A stretch of 64,000 bases of DNA, taken from Tamlana flava. Its GTDB lineage: Bacteria > Bacteroidota > Bacteroidia > Flavobacteriales > Flavobacteriaceae. Shown piece after piece: positions 53,217-62,517 of the stretch. Both the position numbers and the translations under genes were made by a program. Positions within the stretch are counted from its first letter, which is position 1; every line of letters starts with the position of its first letter. Location: assembly GCF_041287255.1 (NCBI RefSeq), contig NZ_JBGGTX010000003.1:434001-498000 (forward strand), in the 5' to 3' direction. Below the pieces are notes generated by a model, which was not told the DNA's origin, searched no databases, and saw only the letters and a program-made list of their open reading frames with translations.

Positions 53217-54545
53217 CTATTTGTCACCGTAAACTTCTTTTACAAAGTTTTCGTAGCTCAACTCTTTAACTTTTAAGTTTACTTTTTCTTTGTAGACAGA
53301 TAGTAATTTTTGACTGATTAACTGTTCTGAAATTCTGCGTGCCTCATCTTGGTTTGAAAGTACACGCGCTGCAATATCATCCAATTCTTTATCAGAAGGA
53401 TTCATTTGTCCGAACTGGGCCATTTGGGCCTTAATCATTTGTCTGGCATGATTTCTAATATCATCCATAGTTATTTGGATGTTATTATCTTCAATCAATT
53501 TACCTTCAATTAATTGGTAACGCAAACTTTTTTCAGACTTCTCATATTCTTCTCTGGCTTGATCTGCATCCATTTCTTTTTCGCCAGCAGTTTGCATCCA
53601 TTTTGTTAGGAACTCAGCTGGCAAATCGAATTCGGTATTTTCAACCAAGTACTCTGTAACGTCATTCAAAAGTTTTTGATCGGCTTGCTGCACAAATTGT
53701 TTTTCAGCATCTTCTTTAATCTTCGCTTTTAATTCGGTTACAGAAGTAACTGTTCCTTTTGGAAAAAGTTTATCGAACAATTCCTGATCCAAATCTGCCA
53801 ATTCACGTTTGTTGATTTCCTTAATTTCAAAAGTAACTTCAATATCCAAGCCGTGTACATCATCATGACCTAATTTTAAAGCATGCATCAATTCGTGCTC
53901 ATCATCATAAAGTCCTTTGGTTTTTAAAGTAACCATATCGCCAACTTTAGCACCGATAAATTGTTTTTCAGTAGATTTTCCCTTGAATTTATCCAAAGTC
54001 AAAGTTACCTTATTTTCAATCTCTCTTTCTTCGTTTTTGAATGTTCCTGTTATTTCGCTTTCCTTTTCAACAACCTCTTGAGAAACCAATTTTCCGTATT
54101 GCTTTTGAATACGTTCAACCTGCTCGTCAATCATTTTATTGTCGGCCACAATATTGTATTGCGTGATAGCCTTTTTACTTTTAAGCTCTACTTGAAATTC
54201 TGGAGCCAAGCCCAATTCAAATTCAAAAGAAAATTTATCGGCATCCCAATCAATGTTATCTTGAGTCTTTGGTAATGGCTGTCCCAAAACATCCAACTTT
54301 TCTTCAGTTAAATATTTATTTAAGGCATCTTGCAGTAGCTTATTAACCTCATCAACCAAAACGGCTTTTCCGTATTGTTTCTTAACCATGCCCATAGGCA
54401 CATGTCCTTTTCTAAATCCTGGAATGTTTGCTGTTTTGCGGTAATCTGATAAGATTTTTTCCACTTTATCGCTATAATCTTCTTTCGCGATATCTACTTT
54501 AACTACAGCATTTAATGCATCAACGTTTTCTCTTGTAATATTCAT
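53217..54545 (-). CDS. tig: Trigger factor
   Basis: The 442-residue ribosome-associated chaperone has the ribosome-binding N-domain (IPGFRKGHVPMGMVKKQYG around residue 40-58), a peptidyl-prolyl isomerase-like middle domain (about 150-240) and a helical C-terminal domain (about 250-430). The PPIase region is short and reads GAKVGDMVTLKTKGLYDDEHEL, as in other Bacteroidota. It folds nascent chains; ClpP/ClpX follow on the same strand. Confidence 0.95.
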   Translation of the reverse strand: MNITRENVDALNAVVKVDIAKEDYSDKVEKILSDYRKTANIPGFRKGHVPMGMVKKQYGKAVLVDEVNKLLQDALNKYLTEEKLDVLGQPLPKTQDNIDWDADKFSFEFELGLAPEFQVELKSKKAITQYNIVADNKMIDEQVERIQKQYGKLVSQEVVEKESEITGTFKNEEREIENKVTLTLDKFKGKSTEKQFIGAKVGDMVTLKTKGLYDDEHELMHALKLGHDDVHGLDIEVTFEIKEINKRELADLDQELFDKLFPKGTVTSVTELKAKIKEDAEKQFVQQADQKLLNDVTEYLVENTEFDLPAEFLTKWMQTAGEKEMDADQAREEYEKSEKSLRYQLIEGKLIEDNNIQITMDDIRNHARQMIKAQMAQFGQMNPSDKELDDIAARVLSNQDEARRISEQLISQKLLSVYKEKVNLKVKELSYENFVKEVYGDK

Positions 54546-54632
54546 TTTAAAAATCGATTCTTTGTATAACCAAAATTGGGTTGCAAAAATAGTATATTTT
54601 TACATCCCACCAAAGTTTTTAAATGCCTGATT

Positions 54633-54992
54633 CTAAGTTCTTTTTTTATCCTCTTTTAAAAGCGAATGCAGAATAGATTGAAGCACCGAAAGCAGTATAC
54701 TGAACAACAGAGCAATCCAAATGCTACTTACTGAAAAACCTTCAATTAATTTGTCGGCCAACAAGATAATAAGTGCATTAATAATGAGTAAAAATAGCCC
54801 TAGTGTTACTATAGTGATTGGCAAGGTTAAAATGACCAAAATAGGCTTTACAAAAAGATTTAAAACAGATAATACAATAGCCACAATTATGGCAGTTACA
54901 TATGAATCTAACATAACCCCGTTGTTTCTAAGCAAATAGGAAATGATAAATACCGCTAAGGCGTTTAATAGAAGTTTTATTATGAGTTTCAT
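54633..54992 (-). CDS. Phage-holin-family (4TM) membrane protein
   Basis: The 119-residue protein has four hydrophobic segments and the family pattern KLLLNALAVFIISYLLRN, YVTAIIVAIVLSVLNLFVKPILVILTLPITIVT cut at VLT. Despite the name, chromosomal copies of this family are conserved membrane proteins of unknown function and not lysis holins. No phage genes surround it. It lies between tig and a hydrolase on the minus strand. Confidence 0.8.
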   Translation of the reverse strand: MKLIIKLLLNALAVFIISYLLRNNGVMLDSYVTAIIVAIVLSVLNLFVKPILVILTLPITIVTLGLFLLIINALIILLADKLIEGFSVSSIWIALLFSILLSVLQSILHSLLKEDKKRT

Positions 54993-55027
54993 GATTATTT
55001 ATCTTTGAAGGAAAGATACAAAATTAA

Positions 55028-55792
55028 TCAAGAAACAAACTGCAACACGACTTCAAAAAAGTCCTCAGGGCTTTCTGCATGCAGCCAATGCCCAGAATTT
55101 GAGATGGTAACAATTTTGGCTTTTGGAAAATGGCTTTTTATAATACGCTCATCGCCGACGCCAATATATTCAGAGCGGTCGCCACGAAGAAACAACGTGT
55201 CCTTATCAAAAGTAGCGTGCGATGGCAAAGGCTCTCCTATTTCCGATACTTCATTTTTTAACACTTCCAAATTAATACGCAGGCCCAATTTACCTTTTTC
55301 AACCCAATACAAATTTTTGAGCAAAAACTGACGTATGCCAACTTCAGAAATATATTCGCTCAATACTTTATCTGCTTCACCGCGGCTTTTTACTTGGTCA
55401 TAATCAATGGCACTCAATCCGTTTAAAATAACATCATGGTGAACGGGATAAAAACGAGGGGAAATATCGGCCACTATCAATTTGGAGACCAGTTCAGGAT
55501 ATTGCGTTGCGAATAACATTGCTGTTTTACCTCCCATGGAATGCCCCAAAAGAATAATATCTTTTAGGTTGTATGCCTCACAATAACTTTTTAAATCTTC
55601 TGCTAGAATTTCGTAACTAAAATCATCATCATGAAAACTTCTCCCATGATTTCGCTGGTCAACCAAATGGACTTGAAACCCTTGCTCACTAAACTGTCCG
55701 CCCAAGGTTTTCCAGTTATCTCCCATGCCCAAAAACCCATGCAGAATAACAAACGGTTTTCCTTCTCCAATTATGTTTGAATATAAAAGCAT
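55028..55792 (-). CDS. Alpha/beta hydrolase (YbfF-like esterase)
   Basis: The 254-residue cytoplasmic protein has the classic fold: VILHGFLGMGDNW oxyanion loop, the nucleophile elbow LLGHSMGGKTAM (Ser near 99), an acid in FLRGDRSEYI and histidine in SNSGHWLHAESPEDF. It resembles the small acyl-ester hydrolases near YbfF. Its natural substrate is unknown. It follows pdxJ by about 64 bp on the minus strand and may share a transcript with it. Confidence 0.87.
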   Translation of the reverse strand: MLLYSNIIGEGKPFVILHGFLGMGDNWKTLGGQFSEQGFQVHLVDQRNHGRSFHDDDFSYEILAEDLKSYCEAYNLKDIILLGHSMGGKTAMLFATQYPELVSKLIVADISPRFYPVHHDVILNGLSAIDYDQVKSRGEADKVLSEYISEVGIRQFLLKNLYWVEKGKLGLRINLEVLKNEVSEIGEPLPSHATFDKDTLFLRGDRSEYIGVGDERIIKSHFPKAKIVTISNSGHWLHAESPEDFFEVVLQFVS

Positions 55793-55856
55793 TTTTTATT
55801 TACGAATTACAATTTTAGATTTTGATTACCATCAAATGACTAACAACCAACAACTA

Positions 55857-56570
55857 TTATTTAAGCCTATGAAGGTACATTTGAATAACATTTTCAACAC
55901 CCAAATACAGACTTTCGGCAATCAAAGCATGCCCAATGGACACCTCTAATAAACCAGGTATATTTTCTTTAAAAAACTTAATATTATTTAAAGACAAATC
56001 ATGACCGGCATTAATGCCAAGCTCTAGTTGATTAGCTAATTTGGCACTTTCTGTATATGGCTTTATGCCTTCTTTATTCCCTAAACTATATTGGTATGCA
56101 AAACCTTCGGTGTATAATTCAATTCTGTCCGTCCCAGTTTCCTTGGCACCTTCAATTTGCTTTAAAACCGGATCTACAAAAATTGATGTTCTTATACCAT
56201 TATTTTGAAATTCCTTAATCACATCAACTAAAAAATATTTGTGCTTTATGGCGTCCCATCCAGCATTACTTGTTATGGCATCTTCAGCATCTGGAACAAG
56301 CGTAACCTGAGTGGGTTTTACCTCTAAAACCAAATCCATAAACGACTTAATTGGGTTGCCTTCAATATTATATTCTGTATAAACAACTGGCTTTAAATCA
56401 CGCGCATCTTGGTATCGAATATGGCGCTCATCCGGCCTAGGGTGTATCGTGACCCCTTCAGCCCCAAAACGCTGTATATCTTTGGCAAATTGAACAACAT
56501 TTGGCACATCACCACCCCTAGAATTTCTCAATGTTGCAATCTTATTAATATTAACGCTTAACTTGGTCAT
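55857..56570 (-). CDS. pdxJ: Pyridoxine 5'-phosphate synthase
   Basis: The 237-residue TIM-barrel enzyme condenses amino-acetone phosphate-type intermediate with 1-deoxyxylulose 5-phosphate to make pyridoxine phosphate. Family motifs: VNINKIATLRNSRGGDVPN, GVTIHPRPDERHIRYQDARDL, TLVPDAEDAITSNAGWD and ELGINAGHDLSLNNI. Length is normal. A TATTTTTG box on the minus strand at 56595-56588 may start its transcript close to the ATG. It is divergent from the CBS gene. Confidence 0.95.
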   Translation of the reverse strand: MTKLSVNINKIATLRNSRGGDVPNVVQFAKDIQRFGAEGVTIHPRPDERHIRYQDARDLKPVVYTEYNIEGNPIKSFMDLVLEVKPTQVTLVPDAEDAITSNAGWDAIKHKYFLVDVIKEFQNNGIRTSIFVDPVLKQIEGAKETGTDRIELYTEGFAYQYSLGNKEGIKPYTESAKLANQLELGINAGHDLSLNNIKFFKENIPGLLEVSIGHALIAESLYLGVENVIQMYLHRLK

Positions 56571-56659
56571 AAATCTGTTTTATTCAGCAAAAATACAAAG
56601 TAGAACAAGCATACATAGCATTTTTTTGATTAATTTGCAGTCCTATTCATAATGACAAG

Positions 56660-57319
56660 ATGCGACTTTCAGAATACATAATTAATGACGTAAAACCGTT
56701 AAGCATTAGTAGCAAGGTCAGTGATATGCAACTACTATTTAACCAGTTAACGTTTTCACACATTCCTGTAAAAGATGCCCATGGTAATTTTTTAGGATGC
56801 TTTTCTGAGGCGGATGCCCATTGCTTTGACAGTGCCCAACCACTTAGTGAATTCCTGTATGCTTTGGAAGATTTTTATGTTAGGGATAACACGCCTTGGC
56901 TTGATATTCTTGAAGAATTTGCAGTAAACTCTGCTAATGTCATGCCCGTTTTAAATAGTATAAATGAGTATTTGGGCTATTATGAACTTAAAGATGTGAT
57001 TAGCCTGTTTGGGCATTCACCATTTTTTACGGAAGCTGGAGGCATTTTGGTTGTGGAAAAAGGTATAAATGATTACTCGTTTAGTGAAATAAGCCAAATT
57101 GTAGAATCAAATGGAGGAAAGATTTTAGGGGCTTTTATTTCAAAAATGAATTCAGACTTGGTGCAGGTAACACTTAAAATAGGTAATACAGGACTTAACG
57201 AAATTATTCAAACGTTTAGAAGATACAGCTACAATATTATTTCTGGGCACGAAGAAGACGGCTATTTGGAAAGCCTAAAAGAACGTTCTGACTATTTAAA
57301 GAGATATTTAAATATATAG
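56660..57319 (+). CDS. CBS-domain protein
   Basis: The 219-residue protein has two CBS motifs in about residues 1-130 (the first MQLLFNQLTFSHIPVKDAHGN, the second NSANVMPVLNSINEYLGYYEL) and a C-terminal ACT-like or regulatory part. CBS pairs bind adenosyl ligands and sense energy charge. The domain output is unknown. Its stop is 3 bp before nadK, so the two are co-transcribed; regulation of, or by, NAD metabolism is a plausible inference. Confidence 0.8.
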   Translation: MRLSEYIINDVKPLSISSKVSDMQLLFNQLTFSHIPVKDAHGNFLGCFSEADAHCFDSAQPLSEFLYALEDFYVRDNTPWLDILEEFAVNSANVMPVLNSINEYLGYYELKDVISLFGHSPFFTEAGGILVVEKGINDYSFSEISQIVESNGGKILGAFISKMNSDLVQVTLKIGNTGLNEIIQTFRRYSYNIISGHEEDGYLESLKERSDYLKRYLNI

Positions 57320-57322
57320 CGC

Positions 57323-58207
57323 ATGAAGGTTGCCATTTTTGGACGATTTTATAACAAAACCACCTCGGCTTCGGTAATAACACTTTTTAATTATCTGGTA
57401 AAAAAGGATGCCGATGCTTATATAGAAACCGAATTTTATAATCTCATAAAAAGCAAGTCGTCCATTATCAAAGATTTTGAATCTTTTAAAACTTTTGACA
57501 CGCTGGACCCTTCTTTTGACCTGTTGGTAAGTGTTGGTGGCGATGGCACCATTTTAAGGGCCATAACCTTTGTAAAAGATATCGATATTCCCATAATTGG
57601 AGTTAACACTGGAAGGCTGGGTTTTTTGGCCACCATTCAAGTTGATGATATTGAAAGGGCTATTCAAAATATTATTGACGGTAAATACAAAATTTCCGAA
57701 CGCAGCCTTTTATCCGTTGAAACTTCACCCGAAAATAGCGATATCAAATCGCTCAATTTTGCATTGAATGAAATTGCGGTTAGTAGAAAGAATACCACAT
57801 CCATGATTACGGTTGAAACGCATTTAGATGGCGAATATTTGACTTCTTATTGGAGTGACGGCTTAATTGTATCCACGCCCACTGGTTCAACGGGATACTC
57901 TTTAAGCTGTGGTGGTCCTGTTATAACACCCAGCACCAACAGCTTTGTTTTAACGCCTATTGCGCCTCACAACCTTAGCGCACGACCGTTAATCATACCA
58001 GACTCAACTGAAATACAGCTAAAAGTTGACGGACGTGAAGAGCAACATCTCGTTTCTTTGGATTCCAGAATTGCTACCTTAAATAACGGCACAACCATCA
58101 AAATAAAAAAGGCCGATTTTAAAATTAAAATGATTGACCTTTTAGACGAAAGCTTTTTGGATACTTTGCGCAAAAAACTTCTTTGGGGTGAAGATAAGCG
58201 GAATTAA
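57323..58207 (+). CDS. nadK: NAD kinase
   Basis: The 294-residue enzyme phosphorylates NAD to NADP. Key motifs: LLVSVGGDGTILRA (catalytic GGDGT), VNTGRLGFLATI, LNEIAVSRKN, and GSTGYSLSCGGPVITP with APHNLSARPLI. It belongs to the standard cytoplasmic bacterial form. The CBS gene is immediately upstream (3-bp gap), and the DUF6089 gene is downstream by about 120 bp. Confidence 0.96.
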   Translation: MKVAIFGRFYNKTTSASVITLFNYLVKKDADAYIETEFYNLIKSKSSIIKDFESFKTFDTLDPSFDLLVSVGGDGTILRAITFVKDIDIPIIGVNTGRLGFLATIQVDDIERAIQNIIDGKYKISERSLLSVETSPENSDIKSLNFALNEIAVSRKNTTSMITVETHLDGEYLTSYWSDGLIVSTPTGSTGYSLSCGGPVITPSTNSFVLTPIAPHNLSARPLIIPDSTEIQLKVDGREEQHLVSLDSRIATLNNGTTIKIKKADFKIKMIDLLDESFLDTLRKKLLWGEDKRN

Positions 58208-58330
58208 ACTCGCTTTCCCCCTACGTTAGAAACAATAATTCAAAAGAAAATCTGTTTTACACTAATACTATTGGGCTCAAATTATTCTAGGCTCATCTTA
58301 TTTATTATATTTGCAAACTTTTGAATATTT

Positions 58331-59017
58331 ATGAGGCATTTAACCATATTAATATTTAGTGTTTTAAGCATAAATTTTAGTCACTCTCAAATCAACGAAA
58401 TAGGTGTGTTTGTCGGCGGAAGTAATTTTATAGGCGATGTGGGCGCTACAGATTACATTTCTCCAAATCAACTGGCCATAGGCGGAATTTACAAATGGAA
58501 CCGCAGCAAAAGGCATTCATACCGAGCCTCAGTTATTTTTACAGAGTTGGAAGGCATTGATAACAACTCTGACGACCTGCGCCGCATTCAAAGAGGATAT
58601 GAATTTAATACCAAAATAACTGAAATCTCAGCTGGAATGGAATTCACCTTTATGGATTTCAATCTGCATTCTGGCGAAAAACTTTGGACACCTTATCTTT
58701 ATTCAGGGATTAGTTTGGCTCACCACGACAATTATTATTTTTTAAATGGCTTGCAAACCCCAGAGAATTCATCCAGTTGGGCATATGGCGTACCAATAAC
58801 CTTGGGCTTTAAAACCAATTTTTTAGGCAATATTATTTTAGGTATAGAAGTCAGTGCTCGATACACTTTTTCAGATGAAATAGACGGAAGTATACCAGAC
58901 GACCAATGGAGGCAACAGTACCGTTTTGGAAACATAAACAATAACGATTGGTACGTTTTTTCAGGGATTACCTTAACATATACCTTTGGCGAGAACCCTT
59001 GCTTCTGCGTAGAATAA
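58331..59017 (+). CDS. DUF6089 family outer-membrane-like protein
   Basis: The 228-residue protein has a signal peptide (MRHLTILIFSVLSINFSHSQ) and an alternating beta pattern ending in aromatic residues (ITLTYTFGENPCFCVE), consistent with a small outer-membrane barrel. The family is fixed in this neighbourhood next to uppS and bamA in many flavobacteria; the function is unknown. A TATATTTG -7-like box lies at 58306-58313. It abuts uppS with a 1-bp gap, so it is part of the envelope operon. Confidence 0.83.
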   Translation: MRHLTILIFSVLSINFSHSQINEIGVFVGGSNFIGDVGATDYISPNQLAIGGIYKWNRSKRHSYRASVIFTELEGIDNNSDDLRRIQRGYEFNTKITEISAGMEFTFMDFNLHSGEKLWTPYLYSGISLAHHDNYYFLNGLQTPENSSSWAYGVPITLGFKTNFLGNIILGIEVSARYTFSDEIDGSIPDDQWRQQYRFGNINNNDWYVFSGITLTYTFGENPCFCVE

Positions 59018-59018
59018 A

Positions 59019-59759
59019 ATGGATTTAAAAAACAGCATACATACTGACAGATTGCCCGAACACATTGCCATAATTATGGATGGCAACGGCAGATGGGCAA
59101 AACAAAAAGGTATGGTGCGCGCTTTTGGCCACGAAAATGGAACAAAAGCCGTTAGAGAAACCGTTGAAGCTGCTGCAGAACTAGGTATAAAAAACCTAAC
59201 ACTTTATGCGTTTTCCACAGAAAACTGGAACAGGCCAAAATTGGAAGTGCAAACACTAATGAAACTGTTGGTGTCTTCTTTAAAAAAGGAAATTAGAACA
59301 CTACAGGAAAACAACATCAAACTTAATGCTATAGGAGCACTGAACACGCTGCCCAAAACGGTTCATAACGAACTTTTTGAGGTAATGGAAAGCACCAGCA
59401 AGAACACAAGAATGACTTTAACATTGGCTTTAAGCTATGGTTCACGAGAAGAATTGCTAAACACTGTTAAAGAAATTAGCATTAAAGTTAAAAATAATAT
59501 AATTTCGCCCGAAAATATCGGTGAATCGATTATTAATGAGCATCTTTACACGCATAATTTACCAGATGTTGATTTGCTCATTAGAACAAGTGGAGAACAA
59601 CGAATAAGTAACTTTTTACTATGGCAAATAGCTTATGCAGAATTATATTTTACAAGTGTTTTATGGCCAGATTTTAAAAAGCAGCATTTGCATGAAGCTA
59701 TTATTGAATATCAAAAAAGAGAACGAAGATTTGGGAAAACAAGTGAACAACTTAGCTAA
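59019..59759 (+). CDS. uppS: Isoprenyl (undecaprenyl) diphosphate synthase
   Basis: The 246-residue cis-prenyltransferase makes the C55 lipid carrier for peptidoglycan and O-antigen. Motifs: AIIMDGNGRWAKQKGMVRAFGH (catalytic Asp), TLYAFSTENWNRP and DLLIRTSGEQRISNFLLWQIAYAEL. Length is normal. It follows the DUF6089 gene by 1 bp and precedes bamA, whose start lies at or just before its stop codon, so translation is likely coupled. Confidence 0.96.
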   Translation: MDLKNSIHTDRLPEHIAIIMDGNGRWAKQKGMVRAFGHENGTKAVRETVEAAAELGIKNLTLYAFSTENWNRPKLEVQTLMKLLVSSLKKEIRTLQENNIKLNAIGALNTLPKTVHNELFEVMESTSKNTRMTLTLALSYGSREELLNTVKEISIKVKNNIISPENIGESIINEHLYTHNLPDVDLLIRTSGEQRISNFLLWQIAYAELYFTSVLWPDFKKQHLHEAIIEYQKRERRFGKTSEQLS

Positions 59760-59760
59760 G

Positions 59761-62346
59761 TTGCCTGCATTAACTTATATAAAGCACTTTCTTACTGTAA
59801 TCATTTTTGCTGGATGTGTTGCAGTTCAAGCACAGGATGTCAATTACGAAAAAGGCAAAAAATACACCTTAGGGGAAATTTCGGTTTCTGGAAATTCCTC
59901 TTTTGAAGAACAAACCATAATCACATATTCTGGCCTTAGAAAGGGAAAGGAAATAACCATTCCAGGTGAAGACATTGCCAATGCCATCAAGAAACTTTGG
60001 AATTCTAAACTTTTTAGCGACATAGAAGTTTATGTTACCAAAATAGAAGGAGATGTTGCCTATTTACAAATTCAGCTTTCAGACCTGCCTCAGCTTAACG
60101 AGCTTAAGATAAATGGTGTAAGGAAAAGCAAAGTTGAAGGCATTATAAATGATAACAAACTTAAAAAAGGCGTCAAAGTTACCGAAAACTTGATAACTAC
60201 AACCAAAAATTTCCTGATAAAAAAATATAAAAAAGAAGGCTACTACAACACCAAAGTTCATATCAACATCATAGATGTAAAAGATGATTCGCTCAAAACA
60301 GCCCGAGTGAATATGGTTTTAAATATTGACAAGGGTGAAAAAGTCAAGATATCGGATATCGTATTCAATGGCAATGATGTGCTAAGTGACAAAAGGCTTA
60401 GGAAAGCTATGAAAAGCACGAAAAAAATTAACAGACTCAGAATCTTAAAGCGGTCAAAGTTTATTGATTCGACATACCAAGCTGATTTAGGTCATGTTGT
60501 AGATGCCTATAAAGAAAATGGTTATCGCGATGCCAGAATATTGTCAGACAGTCTTGTGGTAAACAGTGATAAAACCATTTCCCTTTACCTTGATGTTAAT
60601 GAAGGTGAAAAATACACTTTTGGAGATATTAATTTCATTGGCAACACGGTATATTCCAATGAATACTTAAACCGTTTGTTACGTATCAACAAAGGGGATA
60701 CATATAATGGGGTTTTGTTGGAAAAGCGAATTGCAGACCCATCAAAACCTGATGCCTTTGATATCACGAACCAATACCAAAACAATGGATATTTATTCTC
60801 AAGCATAAACCCTGTTGAAGTAAGTGCTGATAATAATATTATAGATTTGGAAATTCGAATTTCTGAAGGAAAACCGGCTTATTTCAATAGTGTATCGGTA
60901 GTAGGAAACGACAAAACTAACGACCATGTTATTTATCGGGAGCTCCGAACGCGCCCAGGGCAGCTTTACAGTAAAGCCAATGTAGTGCGTACCGTAAGGG
61001 AGTTGGGGCAATTAGGCTTCTTTGATGCCCAAGAAATATCACCAAACTTCAATAACCCCAATCCCGTTGAAGGCACCATAGACATGGAATACTCTGTTAA
61101 AGAAACAGGATCCAGTCAAATTGAGCTGCAAGGTGGTTATGGCGGTGGTGGTTTTATTGGCACTTTAGGTCTATCGTTTAACAATTTTGCCATAAAAGAC
61201 ATATTAAAAAAGGAAGCCTATAAACCAATCCCGATGGGTGATGGACAAAGATTAGCGCTTCGTTTACAGGCTAGTCGCTTTTTTCAAACTTATAGTTTTT
61301 CATTTTCCGAGCCTTGGCTTGGAGGCAAGCGCCCTGTACAGTTTTCAACATCCGTATCGCATACCAAACAATTTTTGTACAATTATTTAACCAGAAATGC
61401 CGATAAAAGCAGAAGTTTTAACATAACAGGTATCACTTTTGGTTTAGCAAAACGGTTATCGGTTCCAGACGATTTCTTTACATTATCGCAAGCCATAAGC
61501 TTTCAACGTTATGATTTGAATAACTACAATACAGGCTTATTTACTTTTGGCAACGGTTACTCAAACAACTTATCATACACCATTGGTTTGAGCAGAAACA
61601 ATACCAGTGTTGATCCTATTTTCCCTACGGGAGGTTCGAAATTTTCAACTACAGTTAAATTTTCTTTACCATATTCTTTATTTAATGGTGTCGATTACGA
61701 TGAACTATCTGAAGAGTATAACGATGCGCTTCAAAGAAGAGCCAATGCTTCAAGTACTGCTGATTTAGCCTATATCAAAGCAAACAAGGAAATTACTGAT
61801 ATTGACCAAGAACGCTATAAATGGCTTGAATTTTATAAAATAAATTTCAAGGGCGAGTGGTATACCGAAGTAACAAAAAATTTAGTTTTAAGACCTTTGG
61901 TAGAATTTGGGTTTTTGGGTGCGTATAACCAAGCTCGCGGTGTTATTCCATTTGAGCGCTATTTTGTTGGCGGAGATGGTCTGGGTAATTATAGCTTGGA
62001 CGGCCGTGAAGCTATTCAGTTACGTGGTTACCCTAACCAATCGCTGTCAGATCAGGATGGTGGTACCATTTATAATAAATACTCTTTGGAACTTCGTTAC
62101 CCAGTTACCCTAAAAGCTTCAGCTAAAATCTATGCTCTTGCCTTTTTAGAGGGCGGTGGATCTTATAATAATTTTAGGGATTTCAATCCGTTTAATGTTT
62201 ATCGCTCCGCAGGATTAGGTATCCGTATTTTCATGCCGGCCTTTGGTTTATTGGGTATTGATTTTGGTCACGGATTTGACCCATTACCGGGCGAAACTGG
62301 CAAACATGGTTGGGAAACTCACTTTATAATTGGGCAACAATTTTAA
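59761..62346 (+). CDS. bamA: Outer-membrane assembly factor BamA
   Basis: The product of about 861 residues begins, in my reading, at TTG 59761 (then PALTYIKHFLTVIIFAGCVAVQAQ, a signal peptide). ATG 59692 is an alternative but gives a long basic leader and a 68-bp overlap with uppS. POTRA domains are repeated in about 35-420 (starting YTLGEISVSGNSSFEEQTI, SDIVFNGNDVLSDKRLR, FGDINFIGNTVYSNEYL and SVSVVGNDKTNDHVI), then an Omp85 barrel ending in the aromatic-F beta signal IIGQQF. It inserts barrel proteins into the outer membrane. Confidence 0.94.
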   Translation: MPALTYIKHFLTVIIFAGCVAVQAQDVNYEKGKKYTLGEISVSGNSSFEEQTIITYSGLRKGKEITIPGEDIANAIKKLWNSKLFSDIEVYVTKIEGDVAYLQIQLSDLPQLNELKINGVRKSKVEGIINDNKLKKGVKVTENLITTTKNFLIKKYKKEGYYNTKVHINIIDVKDDSLKTARVNMVLNIDKGEKVKISDIVFNGNDVLSDKRLRKAMKSTKKINRLRILKRSKFIDSTYQADLGHVVDAYKENGYRDARILSDSLVVNSDKTISLYLDVNEGEKYTFGDINFIGNTVYSNEYLNRLLRINKGDTYNGVLLEKRIADPSKPDAFDITNQYQNNGYLFSSINPVEVSADNNIIDLEIRISEGKPAYFNSVSVVGNDKTNDHVIYRELRTRPGQLYSKANVVRTVRELGQLGFFDAQEISPNFNNPNPVEGTIDMEYSVKETGSSQIELQGGYGGGGFIGTLGLSFNNFAIKDILKKEAYKPIPMGDGQRLALRLQASRFFQTYSFSFSEPWLGGKRPVQFSTSVSHTKQFLYNYLTRNADKSRSFNITGITFGLAKRLSVPDDFFTLSQAISFQRYDLNNYNTGLFTFGNGYSNNLSYTIGLSRNNTSVDPIFPTGGSKFSTTVKFSLPYSLFNGVDYDELSEEYNDALQRRANASSTADLAYIKANKEITDIDQERYKWLEFYKINFKGEWYTEVTKNLVLRPLVEFGFLGAYNQARGVIPFERYFVGGDGLGNYSLDGREAIQLRGYPNQSLSDQDGGTIYNKYSLELRYPVTLKASAKIYALAFLEGGGSYNNFRDFNPFNVYRSAGLGIRIFMPAFGLLGIDFGHGFDPLPGETGKHGWETHFIIGQQF

Positions 62347-62517
62347 ACAAATAAATTATTTTGGCACGATATTTTCTATTAACTCTCCGATGATTTGCAT
62401 AAGAATAAAATTTTTAAGATTAAAATTCGTTAATTTTGAAGACATGATTCAAAAAGGCAGAAAAAATCATCTGTCGTTTTAGAATTTTTAATCCATAAAT
62501 TATAAAATATTAAACCG

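Noticed and set aside
54633..54992. Prophage holin
   Set aside because: The family name is holin-like, but no phage genes are near and the gene sits in a housekeeping cluster.
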